A DNA stretch of 64,000 nucleotides from Streptomyces sp. NRRL B-3428 (lineage in GTDB: Bacteria > Actinomycetota > Actinomycetes > Streptomycetales > Streptomycetaceae). The notes beneath the pieces are model-generated. The model ran no database searches. It saw nothing but the letters and a program-made list of their open reading frames with translations, and was not told where the DNA came from. The DNA is taken from positions 240,486 through 304,485 of the forward strand of contig JOGW01000021.1 in NCBI GenBank assembly GCA_000721375.1, written 5' to 3'. Both the position numbers and the translations under genes were made by a program. This document shows positions 59,135 to 64,000 of this stretch, one piece after another (the first letter of the stretch is position 1; the number at the start of each line of letters is the position of its first letter).

Positions 59135-59232
59135 GCCTTCGAGCGTAACCAGTCGGCGGCGGTTCGAATCGGGGGGCCTGCCGCGCACGGGTCCCAGGAC
59201 GCACCCAGGCCTCGCTCCGTCCCCCGGGGCAC

Positions 59233-59238
59233 TACGCT
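59233..59238 (+). promoter_or_regulatory. -10 box of leaderless DUF4177 gene
   Basis: TACGCT, seven bases before the ATG at 59246; no ribosome-binding site. Confidence 0.45.
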
Positions 59239-59245
59239 CAGCCCC

Positions 59246-59407
59246 ATGACCAAGTACGAATACGCAACCGTGCCGCTCCTCGTGCACGCGACCAAGCAGA
59301 TCCTGGACACCTGGGGCGAGGACGGCTGGGAGCTCGTCCAGGTCGTGCCCGGCCCGAACAACCCCGAGCAGCTCGTGGCCTACCTCAAGCGGGAGAAGCA
59401 GGCATGA
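59246..59407 (+). CDS. DUF4177 domain protein (53 aa)
   Basis: Fifty-three residues, MTKYEYATVPLL...ILDTWGEDGWELVQVVPG, exactly the DUF4177 pattern (YEY start and DGWELV core). Small beta-alpha protein of unknown function. Its TGA overlaps the ATG of the RidA gene (ATGA), so both are translationally coupled, and the order ArsA pair, DUF4177, RidA is conserved in Actinobacteria. Confidence 0.88.
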   Translation: MTKYEYATVPLLVHATKQILDTWGEDGWELVQVVPGPNNPEQLVAYLKREKQA

Positions 59408-59874
59408 GCGGCGCCGTCGAGGCCAAGCTGGCCGAACTCGGTCTGAAGCTCCCGGGCGTCGTGGCACCGCTCGCGGCGTACCAGCCCGCCGTGCGCTCCG
59501 GCAACTACGTCTACACCGCGGGCCAGCTCCCGATGGTGGACGGCAAGCTGCCCACGACCGGCAAGGTCGGCGCCGAGGTCACCCCCGAGGAGGCCAAGGA
59601 CCTGGCCCGGATCTGCGCGCTCAACGGGCTCGCCGCGATCAAGTCGATCGCCGGCGACCTCGACAATGTCGCGCGGATCGTGAAGGTCACCGGCTTCGTC
59701 GCCTCCGCCACGGACTTCACCGGCCAGCCCGCCGTGGTCAACGGCACGAGTGAGCTGCTCGGCGAGGTCTTCGGCGACAAGGGTGTGCACGCGCGCAGCG
59801 CGGTGGGTGTCGCGGTGCTGCCGCTCGACGCTCCCGTCGAGGTCGAGTTCATCGTGGAGCTGGTGCAGGACTGA
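59404..59874 (+). CDS. RidA (YjgF/YER057c/UK114) family protein
   Basis: 156 residues. RidA-type trimeric barrel: LAAYQPAVRSGNYVYTAGQL, ICALNGLAAIKSIAGDLDN, FVASATDFTGQPAVVNGTSE, and AVGVAVLPLDAPVEVEFIVE. The imine-deaminase Arg of classical RidA is replaced in the last strand (VGVAVLPLDA), as in the longer actinobacterial group, so activity as an imine hydrolase is uncertain. Coupled to DUF4177. Confidence 0.92.
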   Translation: MSGAVEAKLAELGLKLPGVVAPLAAYQPAVRSGNYVYTAGQLPMVDGKLPTTGKVGAEVTPEEAKDLARICALNGLAAIKSIAGDLDNVARIVKVTGFVASATDFTGQPAVVNGTSELLGEVFGDKGVHARSAVGVAVLPLDAPVEVEFIVELVQD

Positions 59875-59895
59875 GGTCCGCCGCCGTCACACCTC

Positions 59896-59927
59896 CCAGG
59901 TCCCGGTCGTTCGCGGCCGGGACCTGG
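59896..59927 (+). terminator. Terminator after RidA gene
   Basis: Perfect 11-bp stem (CCAGGTCCCGG) with a ten-base loop, 21 bases after the stop. Confidence 0.8.
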
Positions 59928-59989
59928 CGTTCGGGCCCTCCGCCTTCGTACAAGATTCGTTGCCTCTCGAACATCCCGGCGGGAGCGGA

Positions 59990-59995
59990 TAGCCT
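59990..59995 (+). promoter_or_regulatory. -10 box of leaderless NUDIX gene
   Basis: TAGCCT, six bases before the ATG at 60002. Confidence 0.45.
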
Positions 59996-60001
59996 CCGCC
60001 C

Positions 60002-60913
60002 ATGTCCAATGGCCAGTGGTACCCGCCCGAGTGGCCCGACCGGATCCGGGCGCTCGCGAACGGCGAGCTGACGCCCGCGACGCCGCGCCGGGCCGCGACC
60101 GTCCTGCTCCTGCGCGACCGTGCCGGCGGGCACGGCGGCGAACAGGGCGGCGAACAGGGCACGGACGTCTACATGCTGCGGCGCCGCGCTTCGATGGCCT
60201 TCGCCGGCGGCGCGTACGCCTATCCCGGCGGCTCGGTCGATCCACGCGACGACGACCGCCATGTCGACTGGGCCGGACCCTCGCTCGCCGCCTGGGCCGC
60301 GCTGCTGGGCGTCGGCGAGTCCGAAGCGCAGGCGATCGTCTGCGCCGCCGTGCGCGAGACGTTCGAGGAGGCGGGCGTGCTGCTCGCCGGACCGACCGCG
60401 GACTCGGTCGTCGGCGACACGACCGGCGACGACTGGGAGGCGGACCGGGTCGCCCTGGTCGAACGCGAACTGTCCTTCGCCGAGTTCCTCGCCCGCCGCG
60501 GTCTCGTGCTCCGCTCCGACCTGCTCGGGGTCTGGGCGCGCTGGATCACCCCGGAGTTCGAGCAGCGGCGTTACGACACCTGGTTCTTCGTGGCCGCGCT
60601 GCCGGCCGGCCAGCGCACCCGCAACGCCTCCACCGAGGCCGACCGTACGGTGTGGATCAGGCCCGCCGAGGCCGCCGAGGGCTATGACCGGGGCGAGCTG
60701 ACGATGATGCCGCCGACGATCACCACGCTGCGCCAGCTGGAGCCGTACGCCACCTCGGCCGACGCGCTGGCCTCCTCGGCGAAGCGGGACCTCACCCCCG
60801 TACTCGCTCAGGCGCGGCTGGAGGATGGCCAGTTGGTGCTGTTCTGGCCGGGCCACGACGAGTTCACCAAGCGCATCGTCCTGCAGAGCACGCAGAACGG
60901 CCCGACGCCATGA
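60002..60913 (+). CDS. NUDIX hydrolase
   Basis: 303 residues. It belongs to the long NUDT19-like group: TVLLLRD.., MLRRRASMAFAGGAYAYPGG, and the NUDIX helix AAVRETFEEAGVLL with the R-E-x2-E-E-x-G core (the upstream Gly of the box is in PGGSVDP, separated by an insert). NUDT19-like enzymes hydrolyse CoA or similar diphosphates; the substrate here is unknown. Coupled by ATGA to the MBL gene. Confidence 0.9.
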   Translation: MSNGQWYPPEWPDRIRALANGELTPATPRRAATVLLLRDRAGGHGGEQGGEQGTDVYMLRRRASMAFAGGAYAYPGGSVDPRDDDRHVDWAGPSLAAWAALLGVGESEAQAIVCAAVRETFEEAGVLLAGPTADSVVGDTTGDDWEADRVALVERELSFAEFLARRGLVLRSDLLGVWARWITPEFEQRRYDTWFFVAALPAGQRTRNASTEADRTVWIRPAEAAEGYDRGELTMMPPTITTLRQLEPYATSADALASSAKRDLTPVLAQARLEDGQLVLFWPGHDEFTKRIVLQSTQNGPTP

Positions 60914-61740
60914 CCGACGCAGCCGCCCTGCCGGGCCAGCCCAGGGGAGGGGTGCTCTCGGGGCCGGCGACCGCCCGCGCCGTGAACGTCCTCGCGCCGA
61001 ACGCGAACGCGATGACGCTCGACGGCACGAACACCTGGATCGTCTCGGAGCCGGACTCCTCGCTCGCGGTCGTCATCGACCCGGGTCCGCTGGACGAAGG
61101 GCATCTGCAGCACGTCATCGACACGGCGGAGAAGGCCGGCAAGCGCATCGCGCTCACGCTCCTGACACACGGGCACCCGGACCACGCGGAGGGCGCGGGC
61201 CGTTTCGCGGAGCTGACGGACACCCACGTACGGGCCCTCGACCCGGCCCTGCGCCTGGGCGACGAGGGTCTGTCGGCCGGGCAGGTGGTGTCGGTCGGCG
61301 GCCTGGAGCTCCGCGTCGTCTCCACCCCCGGCCACACGTCCGACTCGCTCTGCTTCCATCTGCCCGCCGACCAGGCGGTTCTGACCGGTGACACAGTCCT
61401 CGGCCGCGGTACGACGGTGGTCGCGCATCCGGACGGCCGGCTCGGCGACTACCTGGACTCGCTGCGGCGGCTGCGCTCCCTGACGGTGGACGACGGCGTC
61501 CATACGGTCCTGCCGGGTCACGGCCCGGTCCTCGACGACGCCCAGGGCGCGGTGGAGTTCTACCTCGCGCACCGGGCCCACCGCCTCGCGCAGGTCGAAA
61601 CAGCCGTGGAGAACGGCTACTTGACGCCTTCGGAGGTGGTGGCCAAGGTCTACGCGGACGTGGACCGCTCACTGTGGCCGGCGGCGGAGCTCTCGGTGCG
61701 GGCGCAGCTGGAGTATCTGCGGGAGCACGGGCTGATCTAG
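60910..61740 (+). CDS. Metallo-beta-lactamase fold hydrolase (LACTB2-like, Rv3677c-like)
   Basis: 276 residues. Zinc-binding THGHPDHAEGA (H-x-H-x-D-H), STPGHTSDSLCF, LTGDTVLGRG and TVLPGHGPVL motifs in order; C-terminal helical extension (about 225-276) typical of LACTB2-type. Related to RNA endonucleases or thioesterases. Its TAG shares the CTAG tetranucleotide with the stop of the convergent next gene. Confidence 0.93.
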   Translation: MTDAAALPGQPRGGVLSGPATARAVNVLAPNANAMTLDGTNTWIVSEPDSSLAVVIDPGPLDEGHLQHVIDTAEKAGKRIALTLLTHGHPDHAEGAGRFAELTDTHVRALDPALRLGDEGLSAGQVVSVGGLELRVVSTPGHTSDSLCFHLPADQAVLTGDTVLGRGTTVVAHPDGRLGDYLDSLRRLRSLTVDDGVHTVLPGHGPVLDDAQGAVEFYLAHRAHRLAQVETAVENGYLTPSEVVAKVYADVDRSLWPAAELSVRAQLEYLREHGLI

Positions 61741-62150
61741 TCGAGCCCGGCCGGCGACGCGCGGTGTGCGTCCCGTTCTCGTTCTCGTTCCCGTTCCTGG
61801 CCCTGCCCCTGTTCCTGCCCCTGTTCCTGTCCCTTTTCCCGGATCCGGATCACATCGGCACCGGCCGCCCTGGCTGTTCCCTTGGCGGCCTCGACACGGT
61901 CCCCCGCGCAGCGCATCGCGTCCTGCCAGCCCTGCGCATAGCCGGAGGCGCGGGCCTCCTCGATCTCGTCGCGGTGATACACGGCGAAGTCCCCCCTCGT
62001 CGTGGCATGCCCCAGTTCCAGCAGGAGATCGACCAGCCGGCCCGTCTCCATGGCCACGTGGCCCGATTCGACGTGCGGCCTGCCGCCCGGTTCCGCGTCG
62101 GCGCGCTGATGCTCCACCGAGTCGTCCAGGTCATCGGATCCGTCGCCCAT
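61737..62150 (-). CDS. Hypothetical protein with Glu/Gln/Arg low-complexity tail
   Basis: 137 residues. The core (about 30-100) includes METGRLVDLLLELGHATTRG and DEIEEARASGYAQGWQDAMR, helical and soluble. The tail (about 105-130) is a run of QEQGQ and ERERE repeats. The start has a GAGGTGGGGG site. It lies 23 bases after the XRE gene on the same strand, so they form an operon. No family recognised. Confidence 0.6.
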   Translation of the reverse strand: MGDGSDDLDDSVEHQRADAEPGGRPHVESGHVAMETGRLVDLLLELGHATTRGDFAVYHRDEIEEARASGYAQGWQDAMRCAGDRVEAAKGTARAAGADVIRIREKGQEQGQEQGQGQERERERERDAHRASPAGLD

Positions 62151-62173
62151 GGGCCCCCACCTCTGTCCTTCAG

Positions 62174-62611
62174 TCAGCGTCTGTCAGTGCGCCGCCGAGC
62201 CTCCTTCTCGTACGAGGGCAGGAACGGAGCAGCCACCTGGAGGAAGAGGCTCCGGCGCTCCTCGGGCACTCCGAGCAGCTCCGCGGCCTCTTCCAGGGTG
62301 ATGGTCCGGCCTTCCGCGGCACTCGAACAATTGTACGACGCAGACAGCGGAAGGTCAGCTTCCGTGAGTCGTCCCGATCGGATCAGGACATCCCGCACCG
62401 GGACGTCGAGCGCCCGCGCGAGCCCGCGCATGGTGGCCAGGTCGGGCATGCTCTGGCGCTGCAGCAGCCGGGTCACGGCGGCGCGATGTACGCCGGCGTC
62501 GTCGGCGATACGGGAGCGGCCACCCCCGCGTGGGTTGTCGATGTCGTAGCCCCGGGACCTCATCAGGTCCTCGATCCAGGCCGCGAAGTCCTCGAGTGCG
62601 TCCTTCGGCAC
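62174..62611 (-). CDS. XRE-type helix-turn-helix regulator
   Basis: 145 residues. HTH in the first 75 residues: WIEDLMRSRGYDIDNPRGGG, RSRIADDAGVHRAAVTRLLQ, RQSMPDLATMRGLARALDVP. The C-terminal part is helical (TITLEEAAELLGVPEERRSL) and ends in a basic tail. GTG start with AAGGGAA five bases upstream. Divergent from the gene at 62804; copies of TTGCGAG(A/C)TCGC overlap promoters on both sides of that gene and are probable targets. Confidence 0.82.
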   Translation of the reverse strand: MPKDALEDFAAWIEDLMRSRGYDIDNPRGGGRSRIADDAGVHRAAVTRLLQRQSMPDLATMRGLARALDVPVRDVLIRSGRLTEADLPLSASYNCSSAAEGRTITLEEAAELLGVPEERRSLFLQVAAPFLPSYEKEARRRTDRR

Positions 62612-62648
62612 GTGCGTTCCCTTCGATCCATTCCATCCGCGCGTAAGC

Positions 62649-62677
62649 CTAGTGTGCGTGCGCGCACAGCTGAACAG
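62649..62677 (-). promoter_or_regulatory. Putative promoter of XRE operon
   Basis: Minus strand: TTCAGC, 17 bases, TAGGCT, about 40 bases before the GTG start. Confidence 0.4.
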
Positions 62678-62700
62678 CGGCTTGAGCTGGGCAATTCTTG

Positions 62701-62729
62701 TTGCGTGCGATCTCGCAACATGACAGGAT
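62701..62729 (+). promoter_or_regulatory. Promoter/operator of the 62804 gene
   Basis: TTGCGT (62701-62706), 17 bases, CAGGAT (62724-62729). The spacer contains GCGATCTCGCAA (62707-62718), the reverse complement of TTGCGAGATCGC. Around it TGTTGCG and CGCAACA form an inverted repeat. Confidence 0.6.
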
Positions 62730-62803
62730 CGCCCTCCGAATTCGAATGTGCGTTCCATTCCATCCAGTGGGGCACATCGAATGCTCGAGCCCGTGGAGCC
62801 CGC

Positions 62804-63193
62804 ATGAACGAGAAGCGTCCCCCTGACATCCGGATCCGGCTCGAACGGCTCGCCGTTCGATTCCCCGAGCTGCTCGCCGCGGCCGCCTCTGATGCCGCAG
62901 GCGCCGTCACGTGTCTGCACATCAGAGATGTCGCCCGAGATGTCACCGACGGGGTGGTCGAACTGGAGGAGGCCGTGCTCGCCAGGATCGGCGGCGGCCG
63001 CCCCCGTAGGGGCGACGTGCCCGCCCGACTGCGCCGGCTCGCCGCGGTCGCGGACCTGATCGCCGGGGACGAGGTGCTTGTCGGGCATGTGCTCAGCGAG
63101 GCGGACCGGATGGCCCTGCGCTGCGACGAGGTGGCCCCGGGTCGCGATGAGGTGGCCCTGCGCCGCGATGAGGTGCGAGCTCGCAACAACTAG
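62804..63193 (+). CDS. Hypothetical protein with C-terminal D-E-V repeats
   Basis: 129 residues. Basic, helical protein: MNEKRPPDIRIRLERLAVRF, PELLAAAASDAAGAVTCLHI, DVTDGVVELEEAVLARIGGG. The last 25 residues contain three short repeats (RCDEVAPG, GRDEVALR, RRDEVRAR). ATG with TGGAG five bases upstream. Not recognised. The stop codon lies between two inverted copies of the 12-bp motif, so the regulator could bind across its 3' end. Confidence 0.6.
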   Translation: MNEKRPPDIRIRLERLAVRFPELLAAAASDAAGAVTCLHIRDVARDVTDGVVELEEAVLARIGGGRPRRGDVPARLRRLAAVADLIAGDEVLVGHVLSEADRMALRCDEVAPGRDEVALRRDEVRARNN

Positions 63194-63222
63194 TTGCGAG
63201 CTCGCGCGATATGGTGCATAGT
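63175..63222 (+). promoter_or_regulatory. Double operator and promoter of the CHAP gene
   Basis: Two facing copies of TTGCGAGCTCGC: reverse (63175-63186) and forward (63194-63205), with the stop of the previous gene between. TTGCGA of the forward copy (63194-63199), 17 bases, CATAGT (63217-63222) gives a promoter. A repressor bound here would block the -35. Confidence 0.65.
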
Positions 63223-63373
63223 TGAGGCAACGGAGCAGGCCGCACCGGCCACTTCGACTCTCGACTCCTTCGCCTCGGCGTGGCGATCGCGTACGACCCG
63301 GCCCCTCGGAGCGGCCCGCTCGTACCCCCACGCGGAGCAGTCTCAACTCACCCCTGCCAGAGGGGAATTCCGT

Positions 63374-64000
63374 ATGGCGAACACCGCAGAATCCATGCTC
63401 GACAAATGCCGTTCCTATCTCGGCTACAAAGAAGGTGCGAACAACAACACGATCTTCGGCGCCTGGTACCCGATGAACTACCAGCCCTGGTGCGCGATGT
63501 TCATCTCGTACTGCGCGGAGAAGACCGACAACGCGGACATCATCCCGAAGTACGCGTCGTGCGCCGTGGGCGTCGACTGGTTCAGGGGCCGAGGGAAGTT
63601 CGACTCCACACCGACCGTCGGAGCGATCGTCTTCTACGGAGCCGGTGGCGGTGAACACACCGAGATCGTCGAGTCGTTCACGAGTTCCACGATCACGACC
63701 ATCGGCGGAAACACCAACAACGACGGCTCTGCCAATGGTGACGGCGTGTACCGCCGGTTCATCAGCCGCGATTCCAGCCGAATTTACGGTTATGGCCACC
63801 CCAACTACCTGGAAGGTTCTGATATGCCGAAGCGTGTGAGCGTTGCCCGTAAGGCCACCGATACTCTGGCGGTGGGTAATTGGGAGCTGGTTTCTTTTGA
63901 CACGGAGTATTCGGATGGTGGTGCGATGCATCCGGCGGATGGTGCTTCGTTCATTCAGGGTCCGGCGCATTATCTGGTGACGGCTTCGGCGCGGATCTCG
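63374..64000 (+). CDS. CHAP amidase/endopeptidase fused to C1q-like domain (3' end outside window)
   Basis: At least 209 residues; the frame is open at the right edge. The CHAP domain (about 5-145) has the nucleophile Cys in QPWCAMFISYCA, the catalytic His in GGGEHTEIVE, and the Asn-type third residue in GGNTNN. Linker about 146-152. The second domain (from about 155) reads LAVGNWELVSFDTEYSDGG, AMHPADG and AHYLVTASARIS, the pattern of C1q/TNF-like trimeric beta-sandwich domains of phage tail and receptor-binding proteins. No signal peptide. Third codon positions of the second domain are far richer in T than in the first and than in the host, a sign of phage origin. A cell-wall hydrolase role is inferred. 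Confidence 0.8.
   Translation, partial: MANTAESMLDKCRSYLGYKEGANNNTIFGAWYPMNYQPWCAMFISYCAEKTDNADIIPKYASCAVGVDWFRGRGKFDSTPTVGAIVFYGAGGGEHTEIVESFTSSTITTIGGNTNNDGSANGDGVYRRFISRDSSRIYGYGHPNYLEGSDMPKRVSVARKATDTLAVGNWELVSFDTEYSDGGAMHPADGASFIQGPAHYLVTASARIS

Overview
The window is chromosomal DNA of a Streptomyces-type actinomycete. It has very high GC, strong G/C bias at third codon positions, frequent GTG and TTG starts, and gene blocks in the order known from Streptomyces and Mycobacterium: ybaB-recR, ask-asd, and ponA2 / wblA (whiB4) / two ArsA ATPases / RidA / MBL. No insertion sequence, CRISPR array or rRNA was seen; the only tRNA found is tRNA-Pro(CGG).

Left part (1-16.4 kb): end of a membrane glycosyltransferase-like gene, a SLATT-domain protein, ybaB-recR and a DUF5063 gene. 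A two-gene cyclodipeptide synthase / cytochrome P450 operon follows, which closely resembles the Mycobacterium tuberculosis mycocyclosin pair Rv2275/CYP121. Then come aspartokinase and aspartate-semialdehyde dehydrogenase, a SigE-type sigma factor with a membrane partner, an S9 peptidase and SURF1. From 16.4 to 21.2 kb an ABC exporter lies downstream of DUF4097 and two paralogous ribbon-helix-helix proteins. Each paralogue is preceded by clustered TGGCGCCA palindromes, and one cluster is spaced at DNA helical turns. A cobalamin riboswitch precedes metE (22-24.6 kb).

Middle (24.6-46.7 kb): a metal-homeostasis stretch comes first, with an ArsR sensor carrying a CzrA/NmtR-like site, a divergent MFS exporter with a His-rich tail, and an lpqS-cysK2-MFS-like operon resembling the mycobacterial copper operon. 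Next are an isochorismatase-like hydrolase, acetyltransferase, saccharopine-dehydrogenase-like and GlxA/AraC genes. From 32.9 kb there is a stress or cold-response island: three DUF5994 paralogues, a translationally coupled GAF-ANTAR pair, a STAS protein, two acetyltransferases, a ferredoxin-reductase plus DesA3-like desaturase pair, a second desaturase, PRC-barrel and CBS proteins, a DEAD-box helicase broken by a one-base frameshift, and a cold-shock protein.

Right part (46.7-64 kb): L,D-transpeptidase, two divergent collagen-like secreted proteins, tRNA-Pro, Pr6Pr, metallophosphoesterase, GatB/YqeY, PonA-type PBP, FG-GAP protein, wblA, two ArsA-family ATPases, DUF4177, RidA, NUDIX and MBL hydrolases. 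The last 2.3 kb look like an accessory module: an XRE repressor, two small unknown genes and a CHAP endopeptidase fused to a C1q-like domain with phage-like codon use. These are linked by a repeated 12-bp motif that overlaps the promoters.
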